64,000 nt of DNA from Monomorium pharaonis (lineage: Eukaryota; Arthropoda; Insecta; Hymenoptera; Formicidae). Under the pieces are notes generated by a model that did no database searches, was not told the origin of the DNA, and saw only the letters and a program-made list of their open reading frames with translations. This document shows, in pieces, positions 32,680 through 45,339 of this stretch. Position 1 is the first letter of the stretch. Every line of letters starts with the position of its first letter. Where the stretch lies: positions 31,107,585-31,171,584 of the forward strand of contig NC_050470.1 of assembly GCF_013373865.1 (NCBI RefSeq), given 5' to 3'. The translations under genes and the position numbers were made by a program.

Positions 32680-32719
<40 letters not shown>
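32680..32719. repeat. (TA)n microsatellite
   Basis: About twenty uninterrupted AT units. Confidence 0.9.
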
Positions 32720-32724
<5 letters not shown>

Positions 32725-33361
32725 GTGTATATTTTAATAAGAAAGAACACATAAGACTTCTATAATATTGTTATTTGAATAAACATATGATTATATTTCT
32801 GTTTTATGTGTTTTGCTTATAAATATATATTTTTTTTTATGTTAATTACATTCAATTGTCACTCATGTTGTTACTTTTCAACCATTTTGCATATGTTAAA
32901 ATAATAATTTTTTTTTCAAAGATTTAATTTTCCAAGATTATAGTATTTTTTAATATATAGACAAGGGATCATAATTCCATTTTATTTAAATTAAGCGTTG
33001 GCAATTTTTATTTTTATAATTTTATAATTATTTTTATGAAATTATTTTATAAATATTTTCTATTATACAAAACTCGAAATATTTTGCATACGATTAAATC
33101 AAATATGTAGAGTTATGCTGAGCACTATCTACATATGCACACATATATACACATATATGTATATATATATATATATATATACGCATCCCCATCTCAAAGT
33201 GTTTCATAACCTTTTTATTCCGGAATCTCATTGCTGGTTGGAGCAGGTTAGAGCTTCCGAGTTCGGTGAAAGGTTGGCGAAACTTTTACGTTCTTTAGTT
33301 TTACGATTCTGTGAATTTTACAAACAACTACAACAATAAATTTAGAGTAGCTATTTTTACA

Positions 33362-34334
33362 ATGTTTCGATTACTCGCTTCGCTGCGTGTACGAGGTGAA
33401 ACATTGGTAAGCTACCAAATTTTCATAATGTATTCTGTCATACGTTTCGATTAAGTTTCAATTTCGCTGATTCATCGCATGTAAATGTGATTAATTCTGC
33501 ATTGCATTAACGTCTCTATACAAATAAAACTACGATTATCATTTTTTAAATCTGAGCATGTTTGCAGATTACTACTGCAACTAGTTTGCTGGCAAAAACT
33601 GACAGTACATCGTTGACGAAAAATGCTCGTAATTTTACAGTAAGTTCAAAACTATTTGGCGATTGGCCACAGATTCAGAAACCCGCCCCGGATTTTTCTG
33701 GTACTGCGGTAGTTAAAGGTGACTTCAAGGAAATCAAATTGAGCGACTACAAAGGAAAATACGTTGTTTTGTTTTTCTATCCATTAGATTTGTACGTATA
33801 ATTTTGTCTCGATTATCATTTCTAAAATACATCTAATATAACTATAGTAAAAAATTGTTATTTTTTATTTTCAGTACATTTGTTTGTCCAACGGAAATAA
33901 TTGCATTTAGTGAAAAGATCTCAGAGTTTGAAGCTCTGAATACACAAGTGATCGGAGTGTCAACAGATTCTCACTTCAGTCATCTAGCATGGATTAACAC
34001 CCCGAGGAAACAAGGTGGCCTGGGAGGAGATTTGGGTTATCCTCTTTTGAGTGATTTTAATAAGATCATATCAAGTAACTATAATGTTTTACTGCAAGAT
34101 TCGGGTATTGCACTCAGAGGTCTCTTTATCATAGACAAGGAAGGAGTTCTTCGACAGTTTTGCGTCAATGATCTCCCAGTTGGCAGGAGTGTCGAAGAGA
34201 CATTGAGATTGATTAAGGCTTTCCAGTTTGTTGAGAAACATGGTGAGGTATGTCCTGCAAACTGGCAACCAGATTCCAAAACCATCAAACCGAACCCAAA
34301 AGATAGCAAACAATACTTTGAATCGGTTAATTAA
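33362..34334 (+). CDS. Prx3: Mitochondrial 2-Cys peroxiredoxin (Prx3)
   Basis: Exons 33362-33406, 33568-33791 and 33875-34334 give 242 residues. The first ~45 residues are basic, Ser/Thr-rich and lack acidic residues at the start (MFRLLASLRVRGETL), as in a mitochondrial targeting peptide. The catalytic domain follows: QKPAPDFSGTAV, VLFFYPLDFTFVCPTEI with the peroxidatic Cys, DSHFSHLAW, and HGEVCPANW with the resolving Cys. The GGLG loop and C-terminal YF (KQYFESVN) typical of hyperoxidation-sensitive eukaryotic Prx1-4 enzymes are both present. It reduces hydrogen peroxide in the matrix, recycled by thioredoxin 2. An intron splits the Phe codon just before the peroxidatic-site motif. The targeting peptide and sequence favour Prx3 over cytosolic Prx1/2. 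Confidence 0.97.
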
Positions 34335-36000
34335 GCATGCATTTAGGGGTTTTGTTCAAGGGATATATACACATACACACACAATAGATTATAATGTAAT
34401 ATACCTGATTGATTATGGTAATATAATATAATATATGATGGTTATAATGCAATAGAATTAATGTTGCAATTGATTGTATAAACTGAACAAAAGCTGAAAA
34501 AATTATACATTTTATTATAAAATAATTTATTTATATGTTCCTTCCATACATATATTATATTTGTTGTGTGTATGGATTTTGCATAAAGTCTCAAAATTAA
34601 GTGGTTAGTAAGAAAAAACAGCATTTTACTTGACTGATATAGATAATTTTAATGCACATGAAGGAAAAATCACATTGGTTAATGTGATTTTTTTCTGAAT
34701 GGGAGATAACGCGTGGGATATCTTGCGAACATTTTTTTATTTCTTGTCGTTAAGTTAATGGATACGTGAGATATAACATTTATATTTATATTTAGAAAAC
34801 CAATATTTACTTGTAGCCTTCTACTTGCAGATTGTCACAATTAACAATTGTTTTTATTTAGTAAATTATACGAATGTGTAATTGATAATTATTATTAGAT
34901 TTATATTTTAATATAATTTTAATTTAGTTTTTACATAATATAAAATGTTTAATAAGCACTTGGAGTAAATAATGTTTAAGGACTGTTCAATTCACGCCAA
35001 AATGCGCTGTATATGAACAATTGGCGCTGGCTGCTAAAATTACTTCAAAATGCCAGGAAGGAGGAGGTAAAGAGGGGTACATAAAGTAGAATGTACACAC
35101 ACGCACACACACACGAGTTGATGCCATAAGATAATTAGAACGCATGCAGCGTAAGGTAGATGACGGAATTAAAAGCCATTACAATATCAGTAGGTAGATA
35201 AGCTGACGCGCGTTGTTGGTGGAGGCTGCTGCTTCTAAAGGCTGCTCATGATAAATTTAGTAGAGTGAGCTTATTATTTCGCGAAGAGGATATATCCGCG
35301 TCGGGGGTACCACGGAGTCTCGGGAAACGCCCCCGAGGAAGGAGGATAAGGTAACCAGAGAGAGAGAGACAGAGAGAGAAAGAGAGAGAGAGAGATGAGA
35401 TGAGATGAGATGAGATGAGATGAGATGAGATGAGATGAGATGAGATGAGATGAAAGCTGTGGTTCTCGGGAAAGCGATGAGCCTGGGACGAGTCGCGAGA
35501 GCGTCGGGAGATCGCGAGAGGGAGAAAAACCGAAAAGCGACGCCTTGAGATAAACGGCTCATCCTTCGTTCCTCCCTACGCATCATCCCCACGCCAAATC
35601 CAATCTTGGTTCGTCATCCCCTCCTCTTTTTCCCCGCGCGCATGAGAATCTCAAGACTAATCACATTCGCGTCTCACGACACAGCCGTGTGTCAACAAGT
35701 CGTATGTCGCAGTAGTGTGGCCTTGTTATCGTTGCAAAATATAAAATGGAAGGAAGGAAATTTTATTAGAAAAAGTAGGATTTTGTATTCATTTCTCTAT
35801 ATTATTTTGGGAGAATATTTTCGTGCGAAGACAATCAAGTTTTGACAAAAATGTTAAAACAAATATAACTTATATTCCTTATATTTGTCTTTTTGCATTA
35901 TATAATTTTCATTTTGTATAGAAAGCCATTTGCAAATATGCAATGCGTTCTTGATTTATGATTTTATTAGTACTTCAAAAGCATATTTCAAACCATGGGC
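34335..36000. other. Gene-free region after Prx3
   Basis: Prx3 3' flank, then AT-rich DNA, then from about 35,000 a GC-richer stretch with GA-rich and pentanucleotide repeats. Frames such as minus 35257-35592 are built from the repeat. No exon recognised. Confidence 0.5.
35396..35453. repeat. (TGAGA)n pentanucleotide repeat
   Basis: Eleven perfect TGAGA units, preceded by about 40 bp of imperfect GA repeat from which it probably expanded. Confidence 0.9.
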
Positions 36001-39000
36001 AATATTATCTTCAGTTTCTCACTTAAATAACTTGCTTTGTATTCCAGTAGCCACCGGTACAAGATTGCAAACGTAATCGTTCAATTCACTATTATATTTT
36101 GCCGATTAAGTGGTCAGATTATATCGGCATTGTATTGCCGAGTCTAATCGAGGGATTTCTTGTCCACCGCCCTTGGTTTATGGTCCTTCCATTGTGGGAC
36201 AATCGAGCGCGTAACAGTAAGGTTTCGGGTCCTAATTGTACTGGCGATGGTACCCTAAACGATCTTACTGAGCGCTATACAAATTCTTATTTCTGTCCAA
36301 AATCGTTATTTCGCATTTGCAACGATAGCTCATCCATTAGATTTAATTGGTTCACTCCAAAAATCTTAAAGATCTCGAAAGAGTTATTAAATTAACATTC
36401 ATAATTAAACTTTTACGAGAAATACGTTTATGTTCTTAATTCTGATTTAAGTATGTTTAACATACTGATATTATTATGATAATAATGGTTGCCGTTTTCG
36501 TTGATTTCTTTTTGCCTCCGAGGAATCCCTATTGCCGACACGTTGGGCATGTCTTTAGCATTTTAAGCATGATAGAGAACCTGCGTCGTTTGAATATAAC
36601 TCATCCCAAGTCCTCTTTTCCCTCCCCCTGCTCGGTCTCGCCCAGCCTCTTCAAGATGCCTAATAACCTTCCTACGCGACTGCTCGCGAAAGGAACATTT
36701 TCTTAAAGGAGCATTCAGGGCGCGCCTTGATGACGGCTATAGGTGGATATTATAGTAACGGGGCTTACCCTTGGTGGTTTGCTACTTCTAGGAGGGAGTA
36801 AGATGAGCAAAGGAGGAGCGGAACTCGTACGGGGATTCGAAGTGAGGAGACACGACGAAAGGGGAGGATGAACGGGTGGCGGGATCAGAGGGGAGCCCAA
36901 GCACGGAAGGGTGACAGAAGGGTGGAACGCGGGAGGGGGCTGGAGGCGTGCATCCATCCATATCCATCCCGGGGTGGCTACCGGGACTTTGATTACTTGT
37001 TTTAATCTTCCGACTGCCGACTGGGCGAGCATCTGTCACTCAAAATCCGTAATTGCGCGCGGAAGCCGCCCCTTCTCTCGCCGGTCCGTCGAGAGCCACG
37101 GCTCTGCCTCCCCGCGTATTGCTATTACTTCCTTATTGGTGTCGTTTAGCACTCTCGTTCAACCGCGAACCGCGCCGATCGCGCGCGGGCTGCGCCTCGT
37201 AATCACGACGCTGCCAGCAATCAGGTCGAATTTAAAGCCGGGGCTTTCCGATTTTCTACAGAGGTCTTTCAGTCGAACAACCCTTGCGTAATGTGTAGCG
37301 ATAAAAACGCCTGTTATTTTTTCCTCCGGGCGTGTTTGACGTTGTTCCTATTGTTTGACGTACACTCGAACAATATTCATTTTTATATTAATTTGCATAA
37401 AGAAAATCAGAACTGTAAAGTGGAGATGTTTGCGCAAACTGTAACAACATATTTTACAGAGAGAATTTTTATTTATTTCTTTTCTTTTGTGCTTGGTCCA
37501 TTTAAGGCTTGCCGCTAGGTTTGATAAGATAGGAAGAAAAAAAGTAGCATTTGCCGGCTCTTGATTTGAATACGAGCAAGCAGTTATACTCCCGCAACAT
37601 GCTGTTTGAATAGTTAGGGATGAGTATTAAACGAACAAACCCCTTAGCGTGTCCGTCCCCGACAATCTATCACTTCGTGTATACATATAATATGCGTAGC
37701 ACTGTAGCGAGCTGGTTGCTCATCAGTTTGATGAAAAGATACTCTCGACACGCCATCGCATTATGCAAATGCTTTAATTGCAGCAAAATTCTATGAACAC
37801 AAACAGAGAGCCAATTATGTTTGACTGCGTGCTAACGTTAATCCTCGACCGCTACAATGGCGAGAATGGGATGCGATTGCGATATTCTTGAATACATTTT
37901 GCTATATTTTTCATTTTTCGTAACTTTTATTTATTAAACTAAAAAAATATGACATTTTTTACATTTTAAAGGAATTATTATTATTTTTTAAAATAAGATA
38001 GCTTTTAATCACGCAATATTGTCATTTTTTGTTTGTAATCTTTAACAATTATGAAAAAAGTAGTGTTTTTTTACTTTGAACGGATTATTAATTTTTTCTT
38101 TCATTTAAAAGTAAATAGAGTTAAGTATAATTTTTTCAGTAAGATAATCGTGTTCATTTTATTGGCACTTTTTTTTATCTGTTCACGTTGCACTCGTGGT
38201 TAAATTCACTCGTGCTCCTTAGGGTTAACCGAGACTGCCGCGGTCTCTATTACATCTTCGATCGGATAATTATATCTCCGCAGATGTATGATCGTGTAAT
38301 CTCGGCGATTCCGATCATTGTAAGCGAGAAATAAGACGCAGGTTGAGCGGCGCGCACGGTCTTTCGATAGGATTTCTGCTGCTGCTGCTGCTCCTCTAAT
38401 TGTCGAAGTCATTCGTCCTCTTCAAAAGGAACAGATGCACTAGGCTGTATTGAAGAACGAGTCTATCAGGGACCCAGGGGGGTCCCCGGTGCTCGTCTCT
38501 TGGGGTTATTTTCAGTCGATTATCCCCAGAACGCCGGGGTCAACGTTGTGCTTTAGAAAGTGAAAGCGCAAGAGAGCAGACGAGTCTATTAGCGCGGAGA
38601 AAGGCCGCATTTGCGTATACGTCAGTCTCTTTTCGTGAATTAATTTCAATGCCGAGGAAATATTACGCAGGCCGTAGTCCCCAGCTCCCTCCCGCGTTCG
38701 CTTTTGTTCTCCCGATACACGCTTTCTTTTTTGACATATTTTGTAAAGATATATCGTGCAATTTTATAAATTGAGCATATTTAATATGAGAGAAGGAAGC
38801 AACATCAAAGAAAATTTTAAAATAATATCTGTATGTGAAAAAAAGTAAACAACACAGCAAAATGTTAAACTTTATATAACTGTGCGTTTTTCAAGGATCT
38901 TTATGCGTGCTCGAGAATCATCGCGTTCGTTGATCACCGCTGCGCTATAATGTTTCATGTAGCACGTTGTTAGGAATATTCAAAAGGCTGCTACTTCAAT

Positions 39001-40940
39001 TAAGGGACTCGGTTTAACACGAAAGAAAGAACCGCATATTGCATGTGTGCGGTGGAGGTGGAGTGGTTGTATCTTATCTCACGTTTAATCACCATCGCTG
39101 ACCCCCAACCCTGACGACGCTCCTAAGCTACAGTAATTACTTAGATGGACGCTTCGAAATCTTTGGATCTGCGTGTAACGTGAAAAACAATCGGCCGACG
39201 ATCTCTCTCGACGCGACGATTACGATTAAACTCTTTTTGAGCGCTCCGAGACCCTATTTTTGGGGGCTCTAAGAGAGAGATTTGAAAATAAATATACATA
39301 ATAATGATCGTGTGAATGAATTTATCTTGCATTTATTTTTAATAAACGTACATTGATGTGAATGTACTTTTTAACAAATTGTGTTCAAATATTAATTTTT
39401 GAACATTATTTTGAAAGTTAATATTAACGTTGAATAAAAATAAATATTGATTTTTTTATTATTTAATTTTAATAAATTAATTTTTTATGTTTTAATTTAT
39501 TATAATCTCGCCAGAGATAAAGGGGAGTGAAAATAATCGAAAAGAAAAAAAACTCACTAATCGAAGTGATATACTGATGATGGTAATAGCACGAGCGATT
39601 AGTTAACGATTGACGCGAATGATAGCGGCATTCGCCGTTCGATGGAAAGGCGGTTGATCGAGAGGTGGACTGATAGATAAGTAGGCAGGGGTATCTGTCT
39701 ATTAGCTCTCCCTGATAACGGAGTTGCTGCTGATCCTCCTCCGGCCCCCGGGCGAGTGCTTCGTTAATTAATCTGGCAGCAACGGACTCGGCAGCTCAAA
39801 GGCACCCTTTTTCGCTCAGATTCATCCATCCATTTACCGATGGGCCTGTATCCGCGCGTGTACAAGCGCTCTTTCTCTCTTGCTCTCCCTTTCGCTCGCT
39901 TATCTTTTTCTCTCTACCTCTCGTTTTCGAGATAAAGACGACGAGATCGAGCGAAAATCGAACGATCATAATTTGTGCGGCTCGAGCTTGGCTCAGAGAA
40001 CCGGGGAGTTCAAAGATGAAAACTTGAAGCGGAAAGCTGCGGACTAAGCGCTATAGCGCAATAACTTTGAGACTGATAAATTACAGTTTTTACGCATTTA
40101 AATTAAATTTTCACGGTATAATTGTTTGACTTTGTATAATTTTAGCTATAAATTAACAAAAAAAATGGTTTGTAAGATTATGTATTGAGCACTAAAAGTA
40201 TTTGAAAACCTGAGATGTTAATTAGCAATGCTAATTCCGACGTTCAGTTTTGATCACTTATCTGAACAGCTGATTGCTATACTGAGCATTCATATATCCT
40301 CGTGCCCTTGTATTATCCGAACGGTAATACGATCAGCTGTGGTACTTAATTGTAATATGAGGATTGTGAGCCTTGCGTATGCAGTAGAGCGGATAGACGT
40401 GCATTGTCTGTTCGCAGATATTATGTGCGTGTTACGATGTTAGGCACTTACTCTAATCATTGTTTCTCTAAGTATTCATGCTATGATACAGAACGTATAT
40501 TATGTTTAAATGTGACTTGCGTGCACGCGTAAAAAATATAACCACTCGTGCTAATGTGTATATGGCATGTGTTAAATTTTAAATGAATTTGGAATGGTGT
40601 TACAGTTACTTTTCATGCGGATTAAGCATCTTTCAAAAATAATTATTTAATTTACATGTTTAATTATTTTTATATACATATATTTATATATTTTGATATT
40701 TAATTTAAATCAAATTGTTAATATGTTATCATCTTTTTAATTTTTTTAGACAAAACGATATAAAGAAGTAAAGTAACTCAAATTTGAGAGAAACTATTTA
40801 TTACAGAGATTTATTTGAAAGACATTTTACTACTTAAAAGCGCTTTAAATAGATAGATAAATTTTTAATTGATATCAAGTGGAGTAATATTTTTACTGGG
40901 AATATTTTCCAACTGTATTATACGATTTAATCAAGTCGTA
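36001..40940. other. Gene desert, left part
   Basis: No coding exon that I can support. GC-rich segments (about 36,500-37,280, 38,400-38,720, 39,590-40,050) alternate with AT-rich DNA. Open frames in the GC-rich segments (for example plus 36911-37291) have no domain, splice context or bias. A short GCT run at about 38,380 accounts for the poly-Ala frame. This may be distal regulatory DNA of Hmx. Confidence 0.4.
39690..39810. promoter_or_regulatory. Candidate conserved noncoding block
   Basis: Complex, non-repetitive, GC-balanced sequence with a TTAATTAA homeodomain-type core and CTGGCAGC-type words, standing out from the AT-rich surroundings. A regulatory role is inference only. Confidence 0.2.
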
Positions 40941-41091
40941 TTTAAGGTAGTTGCTGATATTCTCGACAAACGTCACGCTCGCGCTCGCCGCAATTCGCAT
41001 TTCCGATAAACGCGAGAGTGGGCATACATCGCGAAGTCGAATTCAGCATCAGGAAATCCGACGCTTGAGCAGGTCTGGAGAGATAAAAAGA

Positions 41092-41093
<2 letters not shown>

Positions 41094-41148
<55 letters not shown>
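41094..41148. repeat. (GA)n microsatellite
   Basis: About 27 uninterrupted GA units; explains the Arg-Glu and Leu-Ser open frames over it. Confidence 0.9.
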
Positions 41149-41152
<4 letters not shown>

Positions 41153-42744
41153 AGGGTGGCTGTACCCCATCGCACCGGCAGATCGAATTGCTTTTCCAGC
41201 GGACGGACGGTCGCGAGATATCGGATGCGCGTGAATGTGCGAATGTGCATGTGATGCTCACATGCAAGTGCGTGTAACGTTAACGTTACAGACGAGGACG
41301 AAGAGAAGGAGGTGAAAGAGGAGGAGGAGGAGGAGGCCGTACGCGATGCGTGTGGGGCGCGGCGCGCATCGGCATAAAAGAGCAAGCGAAAAAGGGAGCC
41401 TCTTTTTAATCTAGCGACGATTCGCAACCCCCGGCTCCTTTTATAGTTACGTGCTTAGTGCTTATACCCATTGACTCTCTCTCCTTCTCCTTCTTTCTCT
41501 TTCTCTTTCTTTCTCTCTTCTTGTTCGCTTTCGCTCTTTCTCCATCCTGTTCCCTTCCTCCCTTTCTTTCGCCCTCTTTGTCGCCGTGTCAGGCCTCGTA
41601 TTCTCTACCCCGAGACGAGTTTTATCGTCGATTTCGAGAACTGTTTTGGGCGAATGCGAATGCTGAGAACCGCATGCGTTCAACTCGATGTTAAAGAGTG
41701 GAACATCGCGAATTGTAATACGTTGACGTGTGGCAATTCGAATAATCACACTTTTAGAGATAGTCCGATTTTATTCGTAATAATGAACATTTGCATGTTA
41801 GGCATTTAGAGCATAATCTGATTATTTAAAGAATAATGCTTTTTCTTACATCTTTGAAAATATGTTACATTTTGACGTAAAGAATTGGTGTGAAAAAGTA
41901 AAACGTAAGATTGCGAGGACGATTAGGGATACACGGGACAAAAGTTTTCTTTCCAACATGGATACATTTTACGGAACGTCATAAATATTAATCTAAACCC
42001 TTGGAGTCCCAATGGGCTATAAAACGTATTCTGACATTGGTTTTTGTTTTCTGTTACCGTAAATATGTAAAATTGTCGCCAGCAAAAATTTATTATGGTA
42101 AATCTCGAGATCTGCGGTAACATCAAAAGTGATATATTAACAATTATCATTTTAAAAGAATAAAAAAAAAATTATGAAATATCACTAGAATAGATTTTCT
42201 TGTGTTTCACGTACTATGTAAAAGTTATTTAAGGAAAAGTTTATCATATACAAAAGAATTTTTTATTTTGTGTTGAATAAAATTATAGGTTTTAAAATAC
42301 ATTTGCTTAAATATTTTTTGATCGAGAGGCTTACATATTTTTTGTAATTTGTGTTCGTTCTCTGACGATTAGTAACGCGATGATAATCGAGCTCGATATA
42401 TGTATTCGTTTATTTTTACGTTTAATCTTTCCTTTTATAGAATTTACGTGCGGTTAACGATTCTCGGATCGCCGTTTCTTGGAGGTGTGGCCTTTGTTGT
42501 TGCCGTGTCGTGCGCGTCTGCGGCATCGACGATAGATTTTTCCAAAAAATTATTCCATTAGAGTAATTATCCGGCCACGAGTCTTCTTTACGGGCGGGTA
42601 ATAACGGTCACGGAACGATCGTGACGGCGATAATGGGCCACGATAAATCGACCGTGCGTTCACCCTCTGAAAGAAAGAGAGACGTCATCTGCGCGACAGT
42701 CATCTACGCTATTTTGTGTTGTTACAGCTGTCGCAAAGTCGCTA

Positions 42745-42935
42745 TGTTAGTTCCGCGCTCGGTAATTAACTCGATTAGACGATCGACGTGTTTGCGAGCA
42801 AATTAAACGACCTTTCGCGGCAATTAATTCCTTATCAATTCGCATCTCATCAGGGTAATTTAGGTCACGCATGAAAATGAATGACATCTCGAGCATGACG
42901 CAGTACCACAAGTTGTTCCTGTAATATCGGTGATT
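42745..42935. promoter_or_regulatory. Candidate conserved noncoding block
   Basis: Several homeodomain-like cores close together (GGTAATTAACTCGATTAG, AAATTAAACG, CAATTAATTCC, GGGTAATTTAGG) in complex sequence without repeats. Possible Hmx enhancer; not demonstrable from one sequence. Confidence 0.25.
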
Positions 42936-44203
42936 TAAAGAGAGGCATGTAATTAACTACCACCGATTTAATAACTTTCAAAGATAAATACTGCAGAATA
43001 TCAGAAGGAAATAAGAAGATAATGTATATGTAACGTGTTTTTCTTTACATGTTTAACACAATATTCGAGATTGACGAGAATTTTTTGAAAGTTTCCTTGA
43101 AACATATTGTAAGAATAAATTTAAGTTTTATTATTTTATTGGTTTAATCTGAAATTTTTATCTGAAGACAATACTTAAGAACCGATTTATTTTAATGTTA
43201 ATTGCAAAAATAATAGGCCTTCATATATTCTATTTAATTAATCCGTAACGATAATTATTTTGCAATTTACAAGCTAATTTATTATTACAGTATACGCAAT
43301 AGTTACGAGTTTTCGATAGTGCTATTAAGTACTATAATTGATATAAAAATACGGGAAAAACTCATCGTTCCCGGCAAATTTTGTGAATTCAGTGCTGTAA
43401 CACGATCATCACTTACGGGCCCTTAAAAGGACGCGGGTTTCGAGTCCGTTGTCATCCCCTTACGTGTTAAATTACTCTGGGACACGATACGGTAGGAAAA
43501 GGGGGGCGTGGTGACGCGAGAGGACTGCAACTCGACTCCGGATTGTCGGCGACAATGAGCCGGTGAACTTTCGATCCTCGGCAAACACGATTTCGATATA
43601 TGCTTTTAAAAACCGGAAAATCTCTCTTCAAAGGGGAGGGAGAAGGGTAATATGACGAGGGGCAAGCTAATCGGTACACACACGTCACGCATCAAAATGC
43701 AGCTTTAGATAATAAGCTTTAGACAAATTACGAAACCGGAGCATTCCTCACGTATACTTCATGTTATACGATAAAATCATTTTTAAATAAGCGGTAATAT
43801 TATTAGCGTAAGCATTTTCCCAATCAATAGCATTTTGTGTTGAATTTTTTGTCTCTATCTCGCTTGATTAATATGTAACGTATCGATTGTTAAACATTCG
43901 TCTTTAGTTTCTTCTGCTTTCCACAAATGGATTAATAATTATAGTAATAATGAATTTAGTATAATGTTACTATCTTTAAATGTGTATTAATCCTGTTACG
44001 TTTATGCGAAAATTATTAATTAAAACGACATGTTACAATTTAAAATTTAGACTTATTTAATTTATTCAGGAAAATTATCTGCACTATTTATCGATATTAA
44101 TGGACGATAATGTTGGAGGTAAAAGCTTTCTTATTAATCTCGTAATCGGTATTTAACAGTTTGGAACATTAGATAATAATCGATCTATTTGAATGTTATA
44201 CGT

Positions 44204-44206
<3 letters not shown>

Positions 44207-44268
<62 letters not shown>
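44207..44268. repeat. (CT)n microsatellite
   Basis: About 30 CT units with almost no interruptions. Confidence 0.9.
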
Positions 44269-44269
<1 letters not shown>

Positions 44270-45284
44270 GCTCTCTCTTTGCATGCAATTTCGATATTTT
44301 TCCGTAACGAGACGGCCGCTTTTTCTTTTTCCCTTCTTTTTTTTCACAACGCGATACATACATAGTTTTTCGCTCTCTGTTTATGAACAACAAAAGTCTT
44401 GTGAAAATGTTTGCGGATGGTTTTCAATATGTATATCTGCGATATATCTGTCGAAATATACTTTTGTGTATAGTCGACTTTGCGAAGCCATTAGGTGCGA
44501 CGCAATCTTGGAAATGGATCGGGCTTGTACGATATTACAAACTTTGAAAATCTCGTTGCTTGAATGACTTAATATCAGTTTTAGTTCTCAGTATTATCGT
44601 AAATTCTTGTATAAACATAAATTTTTTAATATAAAAGCAATAGCTTGTAAAAATAGTAATAGTTTTTTTATGCACGCCTAAAAATGTAATTTAATGTCGC
44701 AAAGTAAGATTCTTATATAAGTTGCAAAGAGAAAATTGATAAACATTTAGTAAATCTTTATATTTTATTTTATTAGAATTTATTATTTTCTATATGCACC
44801 TGCACACATTCATTCTTACGGATGCAACACAGGCAGCCAGTGATCACATCTCGGATATCTATTGGATATCAAAATGTCCCGCAATATATTCAGTCATTCA
44901 ATATCCAAGAGATATCTCCTAGTATCTCTTGCATATCCATCTCTAGTACGGATAATTGTACAACGCGAGCTCGATCATACAGAGTGCTCGCAAAACAACG
45001 GAGGAAAGGATAGAGATGGTAAACAATATCTCGACATCGATGATTTCGTTCGACCTATGAAGAGTCACCACATTGCGGGTATCGTAAGATGAGATGTCTA
45101 CACTGAGAAAAAAATATGTGATATTTGCGACTATAATTGCATAGTAAAATAAGTGTAGTCAGGAATATCATTTTTATAGCAATAATCATTATATCGCGGG
45201 AGATGATAAAGCAGAGCACAAATATTGAATAGAAGTGACAATAAACAGATTAAAAAGTGTGTGTGTGTGTGTGCACGCGCACGC

Positions 45285-45287
<3 letters not shown>

Positions 45288-45332
<45 letters not shown>
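45288..45332. repeat. (GA)n microsatellite after a (GT)n tract
   Basis: About 22 GA units, preceded at 45258-45273 by GT repeats and an alternating purine-pyrimidine CACGCGCACGCG stretch that could adopt Z-DNA. Confidence 0.85.

Positions 45333-45339
<7 letters not shown>

Larger units (their letters stand above)
31735..33361. other. Intergenic DNA between Nelf-A and Prx3
   Basis: AT-rich, with one family A MITE and a long TA microsatellite. Plus-strand frame 33115-33339 crosses a TA tract and lacks any domain; it probably overlaps the Prx3 promoter and 5' UTR. Confidence 0.5.

Noticed and set aside
33115..33339. 74-codon open frame upstream of Prx3
   Set aside because: Begins in a TA microsatellite and ends before the Prx3 start; no domain or splice link.
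36911..37291. 126-codon open frame in the gene desert
   Set aside because: Lies in a short GC-rich island, has competing frames on both strands, and shows no domain or splice context.
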